From contig NW_019029007.1 in NCBI RefSeq assembly GCF_002105155.1, positions 434,001-498,000 of the forward strand: a stretch of DNA of 64,000 bases, given 5' to 3'. Both the position numbers and the translations under genes were made by a program. Source of the DNA: Lobosporangium transversale (lineage: Eukaryota > Mortierellomycota > Mortierellomycetes > Mortierellales > Mortierellaceae). A model generated the notes under the pieces. The model was not told the DNA's origin. It ran no database searches and saw nothing but the letters and a program-made list of their open reading frames with translations. Shown piece after piece: positions 1-13,052 of this stretch. Position 1 is the first letter of the stretch. The number at the start of each line of letters is the position of its first letter.

Positions 1-269
1 AATAATTGAATTGAAGGCTGGTCTTTTCTTTTTTTTTTTCTGTTTCCCATTGAGCAAGTAGCTCTTTTTTTTATCCTCTACTACAGTCCATGTTACTGAC
101 TAATCCCGTGGTAAGTTGTTTGGTATTGAAAGCGTTGATTCTGATAATAATTCCATTTTTTTTTTTTTTTTTTTTTTTTTACCGAGTTTGCTGAGAAAGT
201 CGAACAGACGAATTCAGAGCATGGTAAACAGTGGTCTCGATGATTAGGACCGGAAGTAAATCTGAACTT

Positions 270-1642
270 TTAACAAGACTCGACTGCCTGGCGGTTGTCA
301 GCGGTGACGGCTATCTTGCCGAAATCATCAACAAGCTCATCGCGACCCGTCTGGATATCTTGAACATCCTGCAAGAACGCCGCAAAATACTTGTTGTATT
401 CTTCGCTCTCAAGGAACGATCCCAACTCTTGATCTTCATCTTCATCCGAGTAGTAGTCGACCCCTTCAACCATCTCAATGATATGATCATCATCATCATC
501 ATTGTCTGCTTCCATATCCTCAGCACTAGGGGAAGGAGGGTGCCCAATGCAAGCTCTGAAGGAATTGGTCGATGCCTTCCCAAGCATGTGGCTTCTTTGC
601 CAAAACAAGACCTTTGATCTTGCTCACACACCTCATCCCATGGCATGTTCTCGGTCTGGTTCAGCTGTAGAGTCGACAGAATATCGATGTAGAGCTGAGT
701 ATCTGCGTGAAGCAGCTGCAAAGCAGTATCCAATGTATTTGGTGTAAAGCCTGCAACATGGAAAGAAATAATGCAAAAAAAATAAAAAAAAAAAAATAAA
801 AAAAATTAATTGTTTGTACATTTCCAATAAAAATAAGAGGGCCGTAGAAAACACGAGATTGTATAGGGGTCAAGGACATACCCATGGAGTCGGACGCCTC
901 CTCCTCAGCGAAGACCTTCTGGATCTCCAAGCGTTTATCTTCGGGGAGAGATGACAAGAAAGTCTGAAGAGACTGCATGACCTGGGTGTGTGAGGCCGAT
1001 GGGACATCGAGCTTGAGGGCCACGACGTAAGCCAGAAAGAGCTCCGTAGACTGAAGAATATGCTGGACCTTGATTAAAAGAGGGGTTGACATGAGAACAT
1101 TCGTCAACATGGAAAGGAACTCTGGATCCTGAAGATTAAAAGTGTAATAGCGTTTGCATGAATCAAACATTAGTTCGTGTATTACAGCTTTAGTTTCATT
1201 CCAATTATGGAAAAGCACACATTCTATTTTAAAGGTCACGAGGACTAAAAAAAAAATTGGGGGTGAACAGAACATGCAAGGTGGCGTCTGGACAAAATAT
1301 TCGTTTATCGAGCTTGTCGAAAAACACCTGATACGGGGAGAGGACATAGCTCAGGATACGAGGGAAATTAGGTGAACTGAAAGCAGATACAGAATGGCTT
1401 ATGAATACTATACCTGTTCAGCGTAGGTCATATAGCGATGGAAGACAGGAAGCAGACGTGGCGCATTGGCAAAGAACGGAGTCATGTTTTGTGAGAACTC
1501 GGGAATGGGTGCGTTGACAGAACCATGGCTTGCCAAGATTCGACCATGTTGATCCAATCATCCTCAAAGAGTGAGTAAGACAGACTCTTGAAGAAGCAGA
1601 ACTGGGCAAAGGGGGTCGGTTTATGGCTACTTGGTTCAGACA
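270..1642 (-). CDS. Unidentified conserved-looking protein with acidic C-terminal tract
   Basis: I do not recognise the family. The start is the ATG at 1642 (MSEPSSHKPTP). The first exon is rich in aromatic residues (AQFCFFKSLSYSLFEDDW) and needs a frame change near 1530 to go on to a stretch ending PVFHRYMTYAEQ. A second exon (about 1170 down to 875) encodes a predicted all-helical segment containing DPEFLSMLTNVLMSTPLLIK and ends at a GT donor, gtatgt. A clear ttgcag acceptor near 750 opens the last exon (GFTPNTLDTALQLLHADTQ). After another frame change the protein closes with an Asp-rich run (DNDDDDDHIIEM, then DYYSDEDEDQE) and stops at 270. Helical repeats plus an acidic tail could suit a nuclear or scaffold protein, but that is only a guess. 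The coding nature is fairly secure from the splice phases and the codon-like pattern; the function is unknown. Confidence 0.6.
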
Positions 1643-2866
1643 TTGCTTTTTTCTTTGTACGACTTTTTATGTTTTTTTATTAAATGTATACTTTTTTTTT
1701 TTTGGTGTTAAATGATTGCCGTTATGAATAAAGCTTGTGGAAAGATAGAGTATATAGGAATGTGCGTGAAGGTGAAGTTGATAGAAAGGTATGAGTGCGT
1801 GTAAAGGTGAGAAAGAGAAAAGAAGAAAAGAGAAAGAAGTGGACATTCGTCTCATTTTTTGTACCCTTGGGCAAATGACCATTTCATTTCCCAAGGATTG
1901 GCTCTTGCTTCCTCCCTCTTGTCAAAATGCTCGTGCTCTTCCCGCGCTCATTCAAGTCTTTTTTTCTGTTTACTTTCGTATTTTCCATTGAGTTCCTTGC
2001 CAATCCTTTATCGTCCTATAAGTCTTTTTCTCTATTTTTTTTTTTTGTCTTGAGGGACTATGAGTTTGATGCATTCTAACTTTCTCCAAAAAAAAGAGTT
2101 GTCATAATAAGCCAAGAAAGGATTGAGGGACTAGAACCAAAAATGAACACTGTGCTCCATTAGGACAAGACAATGTGATGGCTCTTGTTAGTGATAGTAT
2201 AATATTTACGTATTTTCGTTAATGAGTATAGTATATGATAGTATATGAATATAAAGCGCACATTCATCATGCTCTCATCCATCACCTCATTTCTAGGCAT
2301 TTGATCCCTCTATGTTGACTTAGGTCAGATAAAAATAATTACTAAAGTGCTCTCACCTTTATTCTGATGCCTGTATGCCTTTTTTTTTTTGGTATTGTTA
2401 TTAGTTTCTTTGAGAGAAAGAAAGAGAGAGTCTCTGTAGGTATTGAAGGCAACGAATGGCGTGATCATGGTCTATACTAATAAAGAGACACAGCCGTACT
2501 AAATCGTTACGCGACATTTGCATGAAGTTGAGTATTCACACAGCCTCTTGAGCTCTTGAGACTCTTGTGAGGAAACAGAACAATTGATGCGGTGCGCGTG
2601 ACCATTGATTTCGTGCGATCGGATTTGCCAGAGCCAGATGCATGACACCTTGCCATAGTTGTCGTTGTTGCGCTTTGACTTTTTTTGTTTTGTTTTGTTT
2701 TGTTTTTGGCATTGTACGACATGACTAGCGATGTAGCAAAACCCATACGTTGTTGACATGGACATACGGAGCTTTGTAAATGTGGTAGAATATCTTTCAG
2801 TGAGAGAGGGAGGCTGTTATTGCTCCTGAAATTTCTTGCATTTTACTCAATGTAGACTAGCTTACT
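1643..2866. other. Intergenic, AT-rich
   Basis: I see no supportable gene. The interval holds the 5' side of the minus-strand gene ending at 1642, short A and T runs, and a repeated tttgttttg tract near 2690. ORFs of 60 to 90 codons here are low-complexity and lack splice context. Confidence 0.5.
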
Positions 2867-3460
2867 TTATAAATCAAGGACAGCCTTTAGACGTCGACGG
2901 CCACCATCTCTTCTTTTCTTTGGAGCACCACTCTAGAATCAAGACCATACACAGAAGTGTGCTAAAACAATGCACATAGTCAGCTCGAATATCAACAACC
3001 GATGTTTCATCATGCAAATCGAATAGAGACAAATATCCACAAATTTTTTAAAAAAAAAAAAAAAAAAAAAAGAATGGTATTTCCTCTGGTAAGCAAGTCT
3101 ACGTTCATGCTCACTCCATTATTATAATTAGCAGTGTGCAACCATGACTCGGTAGCATAGTATTGTATTTCTCAGGAAGATAAATAGGGAGATGTTCCAA
3201 CTCACCGATTCCAGTTGCTCTTGATAATCCAATAGTATTCGGAAGTAGGGAAAACAGAAAAAAAAAAATAGGGCAGACCCTCTCTCCCTTCGACCATGCA
3301 AACTTTTCTTCCAACATAATCAGTTAATGCTTGAGCTCCCCCTGTGTGGTTGTTTAAAATATTCAAGGATGCAATGGAAAATAGGGAAGGAAAAATGTGC
3401 GTGTTTAAATACCGCGACAAATGACATGCACCCTCGATCGATAATTAAGGTTATGTTAAC
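2867..3460 (-). pseudogene. Possible fragment of an RNA-recognition-motif-like gene
   Basis: Weak call. On the minus strand an acceptor, ccttgcag, at 3461 opens a segment reading VNITLIIDRGCMSFVAVFKH. It is followed, in shifted frames, by ALTDYVGRK and FAWSKGER. The pattern of a hydrophobic strand, RGC plus hydrophobic residues, then GRK-W-KG resembles the second half of an RRM in the Nrd1/Seb1/SCAF type. A separate acceptor (gattctag near 2931) opens a short basic tail, GAPKKRRDGGRRRLKAVLDL, before a stop at 2867. I could not find upstream exons such as a CTD-interacting domain, so this may be a relic or chance. Confidence 0.2.
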
Positions 3461-6400
3461 CTGCAAGGTCGAAAGGGATAAAAAAAAAAAAAAGAGGGAG
3501 AGGCAATACACACATTTATTATATTTATGTATAATAGTATATATATAAATATATTTATCTTAATGGAAATTCTCCGCTGCTAAGCTTAAGTATTCTGTGT
3601 GTTTGAAGGGGACATGTACATCATTATACTGCTTTTTTATTTTTTTTCTCTTTTTTTGTCCAAGGGTTAACATCAACACGTCCTTTAGAAAATAAGATAA
3701 AATAAGACAAAAGGGGTCGACGGGCTGTTCAAAGTGTTTACGATAGTTTTTTTTTATTTTATTTTTTTTTTATTTCCTAATATTCAGCAAAATTACTCGC
3801 GAGGAGAGTGTATGTATGAGTTCATGTATGCGTTGGCCTTCAAATGTGGCTATAGAACACGCGAGGAGGTACGAAAATAGCGACTCAGGAACCGAGATCT
3901 TCATGAATGAAATTTCAAGTGTCCGTTTCCTATGGAAAAACGTCTTGATACGGATTAATGCGTAAAGCAGTGAAACGAACAAAATAAGGTTTAGAGAAGC
4001 CAAAGAGAAGATAGTCAAGACCACCGGGATGGATTTAATTGAGAATAAAGATTACCTAAAAGTCAGAGGATAATGGGCTTTTAGATGGTCATTTCGTTGC
4101 GTGTGTCTGCAATACAGTTTGGGGCGCCAATTCTCCTTTCTTGGCACCTCTTTCTGGGTGTTAGAGCCCGTTCGCCCCCTTTCCGTCTATCCGGAAATAG
4201 GAAAAAGTACGCATGCGATAAAAGAGAGGAAGAGAGAGAGAAAGAGAGCGAGAGAGAGAGAGAGAGGAGTATGGGTGAAAATTGGTCCGTGGATATCAAA
4301 GTGCGTTTAGCTGAGTATCCCAAATTATCAGCATCACTGATCTCATTATTTACAGTGACAGGGGATCCCTCTTGTTACTATTCTATTTCTTTAGGATCAA
4401 ATTGACATCCACTCCTTGTCCCTTGTTCCCCTCTCTTGTGCATCCAACTACAAAGGACCTGTGTTTTTAGTCAAGGACCCCCATCTCTCCTTGAGACAAC
4501 ACCGTCCTTTGTATATTAGTGTATATGCGTACAAACCCTTGCACCGCATTCCGACCGTGCATTCCTTCTTTCAGTTACTATATTTCTACTTACCCCCATC
4601 TTCCTGGTGAAACTACTATTTATTAGTATACATTACTCACTTTTACCCTCCTCTTCCTTCTCTGCATTTTTTTTTTTTTTTTTTTTTTTTTTTTGTTCTT
4701 TGAAATCTCCTTGTGTCCTTTGATTATCTTCATACTGACAGTTATCCAACAACAGCAAGTGCTATCTTTCAATATCGACTCTTCACTTCCTTCACTTAAT
4801 TTTACGCGTTGATAAGGAAAGCTTTGGTTATTTCCCTTATTGATAACTCACATTGACAGCAGAATAACATCCCATATTCATAACAATTAAACGTCAGCAT
4901 TGATATCCAAAAGATTGGCCATTCTCCCTTAATTTGCCTTTGGTATCAATAATACATTCTTCAAGCTACAAGGAAACGCTGACTGTGCTACAAAATCACT
5001 AGTCTTCATCATCTTACTTGGTCATTGTCTTTATCTCTTATCAGAAAATACATCAAGGTAAAAACGTGTTCCATCTAAAATATTATCCGGACTTTTTGTG
5101 TAGCACAAACATTTATACGTTACACACATCACGCCAACAATGGTTTCTGGCTACTGTCTGCTGTCTGCTGTCTTTCAGACCTTGTTTTGAATGACCACTT
5201 TTTAATATCTTGCACCCACCCATACTTTCCCTTGCTTTGTCACTGCAACGACTAACTTGCACAAGCGATAACACACACCTGTACAGTACATTCTTTTGTT
5301 TTACTATCGTACCAGGACCTCCTTGCATTATTATCATCCTTCAAAGCTTCTTTTTGCTCAGTTTAATATTTACATACATTTATTGCATGAGATTCCCCCT
5401 ATCCTCTTTCCTCCCTTTCATCTATATGCAATACCGGTATTGATTTCCATTATCAGAGAGACTTTTGCAATATGGGATACACGTCGATCACACTCGTCTG
5501 ATTTGTTGTTTGGTCATAGTGTGTATTCCTCTCCTTTCTTGAATGCGAATAGCATCATGTTAAAGTGTATGGATACATCTGCTTTAGTAGCCGCGCTTAC
5601 TTTTGCTTTAATGCCTTGGTTGTCGCCTTGTTCCTGATTCGCAGAAGTAGACAGGAAGAAAGGGCTTGACAGAATCGTCCTCTCCCTCTCCACCCCCTAT
5701 GTGTCCCCATCTCCTTCTCACCAAAATAGCATGGTTCTCCCCCTTTTACCCCCTTTGTTCTGTGAATGAGCTATATGCGGTGTATGGATCTAACATTTTG
5801 TTTCCAGCAAGAGAAAGAGCAACCTTTTTGTCTATGCGCACAAGAGCAACATCGGGGGTCGCAGAGCATCTTAAACCCAAAACAGGCAACTAGAATAGAA
5901 GACAAGAATCTGAAAACATGCCTTTGACATTTCTACGCTAGCTGCTCACCCCTACTCATGTCTTTGTTTCGCTTCACCCTCATTTCCATTATTTTTGTAT
6001 TTATGCGTGTGGATGTGTGAGTCCTGTTTGAGCGCCAGATGGGCAGAAGCAAGGGGAAGAAGAAAAAAAAAATACACCTGTCAATGTCCATGGACCAATG
6101 CAGATTCTCCCCCCCCTTTTTGTATTTCCTTTTTATTTTTATAAATGTGCAGTGCTACAAGTAAACTAAAAAAGACATTAAAACAAATAATTTTTTTACT
6201 TTCTGCGGTTACATTCATTTCTGCAGGAAAAAAAAAAAAAATCAACTCCTTGTCTTTATCATCCTTTGATTGCTCTTTTTATTTTATTTTTTGTTTTTTT
6301 GTTTTTTGGTTCCATACCTACAGGTTCTCCTGTCTTCTTTGTCCTTTTCTTTCTATTTCTTACCCTTTTCTTTTATTGTTCATACTCTTGTTCTTTTCTT

Positions 6401-7174
6401 TTTTCAATTTTTTATCTTTTCCTCATCTTACGCATATAATCTCTCTCTGTGTATGTATACCCCTTGTTCTGTATCAGCTCCTGTCAATTGCGTATTACGT
6501 CCTCGTTTCTCCCTTTTCCCTTGTTCTCATTTTGTGGTATACTATACGATAGTAGTAATTTTGGTTTTCCAGTTTATAGTTATGGGGTCGAAGGCGGTCT
6601 CTCTATCCCCGTCTTCATAGACATACCTTTTCCTTTATGTATTCACATAGGAGAAGAAACAAAATGACTGTTGTATCTTTGCATGCGCATTGTACCACTG
6701 TCTTCAGGAGCCGTTGCCACCATGATTCAGATACGTCTGATCGATCATCAGTGCACACGGCAGCATGCATTCTTTTTTGTTCCTTACAAGAGTGGGAAGA
6801 GGGAATACCGAAAAGTGCAAAAATGTGGTTGGATGTGTATCTTAGGATGAATAAAAGATTCATCTTTATTTGTGTCTGTTCATCCTGAACCCTTTTCTAA
6901 CCGCGTCTCTCTATTACTCTTTTTTCCCTTCACTAGCCTTCTCTCCTTTTCTTTCCTCTTTTTTCTATCCTCCCTACTCCCCCATCTCTTACACTAGTCC
7001 TTCACTGGCATAAACCGATCTCATATAATTTTTCGTTACTGACTCCTATTCTTCTTTTGTGCAAAGCTATCCGCTCGTCTATTCTCAAGTGAAAAAACAC
7101 ATACATAACGCCCCCATCCTCAGATCTAGCCCTCAGACCACCCTCCTCTTCGACAATACGAATATAAGATAGCC
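3461..7174. other. Long intergenic and upstream region, pyrimidine-rich
   Basis: No gene could be supported in 3.7 kb. The interval contains a GA microsatellite near 4.25 kb, a T run at about 4670-4694, and long CT-rich stretches on the plus strand from about 6240 to 7000. CT-rich tracts of this kind are usual upstream of fungal genes, so the last 0.3 to 0.9 kb probably serves as promoter and 5' leader of the plus-strand gene starting at 7175. Confidence 0.5.
4222..4267. repeat. GA-rich microsatellite
   Basis: Imperfect (GA)n and (GAAA) run on the plus strand, with an uninterrupted gagaga core at 4248-4266. A similar (GA)n core occurs near 35578-35600. Confidence 0.8.
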
Positions 7175-10052
7175 ATGCTCTCTGCAATTACACAACCATC
7201 AATGTCTAACAATAATGACAAGACCACAAGATCTAGGCCACAGTCACCTACAAGGAAGATCCCCTCTAGCGGTATCAAGATTGAGCCAAGACACGAATCC
7301 TTTCACTCGTCCTCAGTTACTCCAAAGGAACAAAGCAATGACGATGCACAGCAGCGATCAGCAGCAGCATCGTCTTCTCCCCATATACTAAAGGGCAATG
7401 GACTAGAGAGTGACCTTGAGGGAGATCGGATGGAATATACGGACGAGGCTCCTTTACATCCTCTAGCTCCGGCAAGGCCCTTAGTACAGCAGCAGCAGCC
7501 CTCTTATGCAATATCTACACAAGCCCAGCGCATCAACAATTATTGAAGCTAAAGACGGAACATGGTCTTTCGAGCCCGTCACCATCTTATCCTTCTTCCG
7601 TTTCCGTCATGGGTACTCCTGACATTGTTATGTCGAATGATGATTCTGAGGAAACTAATGGTCCTTCGTCAGGAAGCTCTAGTAATCGTCGTGTATCATC
7701 AGATGTCAATATGGCTTCAACTGAAGGATCAAATAATAACAAATCGTCCTCAGACGCGCCCGCAATGGCAATGGCAACGACAGGGACAGCAGCGCCAACG
7801 TCTAGACGACCCTCCTTGCGAACTATGACGGCAACGCTTCCACGATCTGCACTCCAAGAGGAGACCATTGCTCTTTTCAAACAGTACCGTAACTTGATTC
7901 CATGTGCTAAATGCTTTTCCCGTAACACCATTCAGCGTGATGGCATGTCAGGTAAGTAATGAAAAAAGAAGATATATCCATTGTCAATATCCAAAGGCAA
8001 GGTCAAGGAGGCGATGTTCCTATGGTCTCTGACTATTACTTGTTTTTTTTTTTTTTATTTTTTTTTTAAATCATACACCGCTATGGCATACGAAACAGAT
8101 GGCAACCTTCGATTTAAGTGTCGACCCCCTGTTTCTAAAAGCTTGATTTGTAACAAGTCATATTCAGAGTCTAAAATTCGCAACATGATCGCGGGTGTTG
8201 TCTACGGCCACTCTCTGCCAGATCCAACTAATTCATCCAGTTCCACTAACGACTCTGGCGAAAATGTCCTGGCCCTGGCGCCACCACCCATGGTAAAAAC
8301 ATCAACTTCTCGACGTGGATCGAAAATGGGCAGTAGCCCACGAATCAGCTCTGAAGTGACGCCTGAGAAGCTTCAGCAACGCCTTCAACAACAACAAAGC
8401 AGCAGCAACAGGAGGGAGAGGAAGGAACGCCAGTAGTAGCGACATCAACGCACGACCAGAGCCATGATGATCATGAGCTATATAAAGATACTCATCATCA
8501 CCATACGACCGAGAGCCGACGACACTCGCAATCACTTCATCCATCCCAAAGTAATCCAAGTAGGCGCGGTTCTGTGCAACATTTGGCTCGTCGTCCATCA
8601 ATGACGGGCGATGAGTCTATGATGATGGACTATGATGAGCAGGCAACGCAGCAAGCACACGCACCCAACCATACTGGTCATTTTCAAGTTCCATCAACGC
8701 CACCGATGGATGGAGGGATGAGCCAAGATTCCAGCGCTCGCGCTCCGGGTATGGACGCGCTATAACACCCACAGGCCCTGGCGGCCCATCACTGCCTCAG
8801 CAGCAAGCATCAACCTTCTCCACTGCGGCTTCTTCCTCAGGAGGGAGACAAATCCACAAGCTTCATCACTCGCACTCGCATCCAAACATTGGTCAACAAC
8901 GCTACCAGCATTATCTTGAACAGCAGCAGCAGGAAATGCAGCAGCGCGAGCACCGTGGAAGCATCAGTGGATCGGCCTATCCAAACCATTCGACATCTCA
9001 GCTGTCACAGAGCCATCAACAGCGCTCTGCTCCATATCAACTTGTCCGACGTGATTCTTCACAGTACCTTGGTAGTACAGAACATCGGTCTTCGCAACCA
9101 TCGCCTGTAATGGGTTCCAAATACATCGGAGAGTCCCTCTCACCCGCACCGTCATCGTCTCCACGATCATCTCCAGACCGAGAGACACCGTATAGTCATT
9201 CACTGCAGCAACATAATTCGGCACAATCACATGATTCAGCTGTTCCTTCGTCACGCAACGTACCACACGCTGGAAACAGTCGATTGACGACAGCACAAAT
9301 GGGGGTTACTTCCAGAGACGAATGAGCCATCCTCATTCGAGTCATGTATATAGTAGTAACGGCCATGCGGGGTTGCCTCCACCACTGCCATCCCCATTAT
9401 CGCATCCATATGATCGTCGAGCCAGCGAGGTAGAGGAGTATCCACAAATGCACCGCGAAAAGTACGAGAGACTAAATGCGAATACAATGTTGGCACCAAG
9501 CTCTGCTACAGCCCCATCAAGGTTGCCACAGCAGCCAAAAAACCGATCACAATATCCTCCAGGTTCGCCAGGCGGTGATAGTATGCATCCGTTGGATGTT
9601 AGCACCAATCACCAAGCTGCTGACGATTTAAACACATCTCAACAAGCCTTGACGCCTCCTATGAAGCCCATCCAACATCACTTTTCTTCTGGAGGCCATG
9701 GCGTCGCGTCAGCCTCGTCTGCAGCGTCACCACCATGGATTGGTCCTGGGAACATTCATGGGGCCCAGAATGGTATGCAGACCCCACAATCTGAGCCGAT
9801 GAGATACTCGCATTCGCTACCAATGAGCGGAAGTAGGCCGCCTCCTAGGCATCTCTACCCTTCCTCAAGCCTCTACTATCAGACCCCACGACAAGATGAC
9901 AGGGATCGATTTGATAGCGAAAACGACAGAGATCCTTCTCCTGATTATCACGACGTAGATTCTGATGGCCGTGAGTATTCTTTTATAGTGGTATTGCTTG
10001 TTTCAATAATGGCTCGTTGCAAAAATCTAATAGATTATAGCAAATCTAACGT

Positions 10053-10088
<36 letters not shown>

Positions 10089-11681
10089 CATTTACAGGCC
10101 CAATAGCTAGGATGCGCTCACATGGCTTGAAGCGCAAGAGCCTAGGTCAGCCACTCAGTCGTTCCAATTCTAATCAGAACCTTTACTCGACCAGCCTTCA
10201 GCAATACCAGAACCAGTATTCCTCAAATTCACACTCTCAACATCATTATAACTCTAGCCATCGTAGTAGCAGCCAAAACCATTTGGATCAATCTCAATAT
10301 CAACAACACCACGATCTTAATGCTGCAATGCCTCAAAGCTCCATCAAGCTGAGCTGTTTCCCTGGAAGAGATAACTCTAATATTACCTCCAATCCTATAC
10401 CTATTACCAGGACTCTGGACACGACCGAGGCTATGGCAATGCATCTCAATGAGAGTTCTAAACTCGTGATTGAGATCCATCAGCCACGCTCGCCCCAATC
10501 TTACATGCAGATGGCAAGCAACGGCAGTAGCAGCAACCGAGCCAGCCATTCTGCCATTATCCAAAGATCAAATTCACAGCCCAATATAATGCTTGCTCGA
10601 TCATCTTCGTCAATTCTTGGACAGAGAAGGTCACCTTCTCTAGATAGGTCAAGCTGTGAGGGATCCTCGACTAAGAAACGTAGGGCGGATTCGGATTCCG
10701 TCCCTTCTGGCGGCTCCAGCGCAGGGCATTCTGATGTGACTCTATAGGTACAAAGGCTGCCGTCGCTTCTGCATCCGCTACGGCCACGGAGTCCTTTTAT
10801 ACCATTACGTCACAAGGTCATGGATCAGGCGCGCAGAAGCCACAGAATGAAGCCTCAACAGCCATTCAAGTATTTGGCGTAGACTATCTGGCTAATAATG
10901 ATGAAGATGCTACGATGAAGGATGGCCAAGTACACGCAGAGATTGGGTTGGGCCTTTCAACTATGGCAACAAGCCCTACAGTGGAAGCATTACGAGTAGC
11001 GAAAGGGTCGTCTTATGCACTGGTAGAAGATCAGAAAAAGGAGATGGGAATTGACTATTCCATGTTCACACGGGTTGAAACCGCAGGATGGAGAATCTTG
11101 ATTCCTCCAAATGTGGTGGCATCTTTCCGATCAGACGAATTTGGACTGATGCTGAAGCCCAAAGGGATTGAAGAGGTTGAGTTTGCCATTGGAGCGGAAG
11201 ACCAGGTCCAAGAGCAAGGGAGCAGACACAAACACGGGACGGGCCAGCAATGACGGAACACAACGGTAACACAAAGGCATTGCGCCAAAATGAAGGTGCG
11301 TTCAGGACTGGCGAGCAGAAGAGCCGACATCAGCAACAGCACAGAAGCACTATTCAAGTGGAAGAGGAGGATGAAGAGGTAGAAGAAGCATGCGAAGAAG
11401 AGGAGGAAGCAGGGAAGTGGAGGAGGAACCAGAGGAGGAGAAAGCAAAGGAGGGAATGGAGAGGATGTAAATGTTGAAGGTGTACGTCGGATTGCGTTGC
11501 AAGATGACGACAGAGACGAGCATTTGAATCAAGAGGAAGCGTAATGCAAAAAGACGAAGAAATGCATGGAGATATTGGAAGCGCACCTTTTAATAAGCCC
11601 GCTGTTAGTTCAGTACAAGTGAGACGAAAAGGTATGGGGCAAGAAGAGGAACAAGACGAACTTGAAGACGATGACCATTAA
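7175..11681 (+). CDS. Large low-complexity protein with a zinc-ribbon-like motif (putative regulator)
   Basis: The start ATG at 7175 follows a CT-rich leader. A Ser/Pro/Gln-rich N-terminus (about 230 residues) leads to IPCAKCFSRNTIQRDGMS, then an intron (7952-8098, gtaagt...cag), then DGNLRFKCRPPV and LICNKSYSESKIRNMI. Together these make a C-x2-C...C...C zinc-ribbon-like unit reminiscent of InsA-type transposase ribbons. A long Ser/His/Gln-rich linker follows, with a second intron (9971-10097) holding a T run of about 30. A less repetitive domain lies near 10880-11210 (DYSMFTRVETAGWRILIPPN, FRSDEFGLMLKPKG), then a Glu-rich tail ending at 11681. Continuity requires frame changes near 7530, 8400, 8745, 9295 and 10740 and in the Glu-rich part. 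A nuclear DNA-binding or regulatory role is inferred only from the ribbon and the disordered flanks. Confidence 0.65.
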
Positions 11682-11703
11682 AAATAAATAAAATAGTTGC
11701 TCT

Positions 11704-11772
11704 CTATTTTTATTTTATTTTATTTTATTTTATTTTATTTTATTTTATTTTATTTTATTTTATTTTATTTTT
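11704..11772. repeat. (TTTTA)n pentanucleotide tract between convergent genes
   Basis: About 12 near-perfect copies of TTTTA fill the 134-bp gap between the stop codons of the convergent genes at 11681 and 11816. The tract may overlap both 3' untranslated regions. Confidence 0.85.
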
Positions 11773-11815
11773 TCAATTACATATTTGCAGACATTTCGCC
11801 TTTATATAAATGTCA

Positions 11816-13016
11816 TTATACTTCAGTGATGGTGTCTTCATCGTCTTCCACGACTGGTGGTTTAGTAGCTGTGTCGTCAATTTCTGTGATCTCGGCGCCG
11901 GCCTCATCACGCATCAACATGTTGACAATCTGTTCAGCCACTTGTTGGACATGTTCCTCGGTTTCGGCCAGATGCATTTTTGGATGACTGGATAGGTTTT
12001 CTTTTGACGCAAGTAATCCGTCCGGGGCGCGTGGTGGTTAAAAGGATCAGGGCCTCGAGCAATGTCTCGCGCAAATGGGCATCGGCCTCACGTTTCTTTG
12101 TAGGAGGCAACAACTGGATATCTTCGGGCATACCCTCCATGTCCTACAGTATAAGGATTAAAAGAAAGAAAAAAAATATTAAAACTTTTTAGCAAGAGCC
12201 TCTAATGAGCCGAAGAGAGGAAGAAAAAAAAAAAAAAAAAAAAAAAAGAAAACTAGCTTACGTCAAGATCGAATTCTTCGGGACCGCAGAGAGGGAGTAA
12301 AATGTAAGGCAACACATTGATATCGCTCTCATCAAGGAGAGCAGGGTGGCTTTCAACAGCAAAACTTGCATTCCTATGGAGAACACAGATGTGTATGTGA
12401 GAGACGAACTTTTTTTTTTATTTTATAGTCGATTAGGCCGTTTAAGACCAATACCGACGCTTTAATTTTAATTTTTATTTTGTTAATCATAATACTTACT
12501 TGATGGTTGTGATAACGCCCCCACGGCGGATCAAATTAGGATGTTCAGTGAAGCAAACAATTTTGGAAAGAGGAGAGAGGCCACCGCTATCTTTGGCAAA
12601 TAATTGAGTACGACCAAGAGGAATCTTAATTAAGAAAAAAAAAAAAAAGAAAGGGAAATTGTCATGAATGTTTAATCATTTGATACTGTCTCTTTTTTTT
12701 TTTTTTTTTTATTTTTTTCCTTGATCGCTCATTCACAATTCCCATTCGTCATATCATTTCCATTCTTTCATCAAAACATACCGTAGCCAATGTGGCAAAG
12801 ACACTTGCCAGAAAATCATAGTTGCATTGAGGATTGTAGTTCTTTTCATTGCCCTTTAAAAAGATATCAGCGAGTTGACCGACAACGGAGGTGGCGACTG
12901 TGAGGCCCTCGACAGGCTTTCCAGTCATATTCAAGATCTTGTTTGCAATTTTATCATTCTTACACATGTTGGATAGCAACATGGATCCTAAATCACCCAA
13001 AATATTGGTTTTGGAC

Positions 13017-13052
<36 letters not shown>

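Noticed and set aside
7002-7187. Short minus-strand ORF over the zinc-ribbon gene start
   Set aside because: No motif, and it overlaps the CT-rich leader of a better supported gene.
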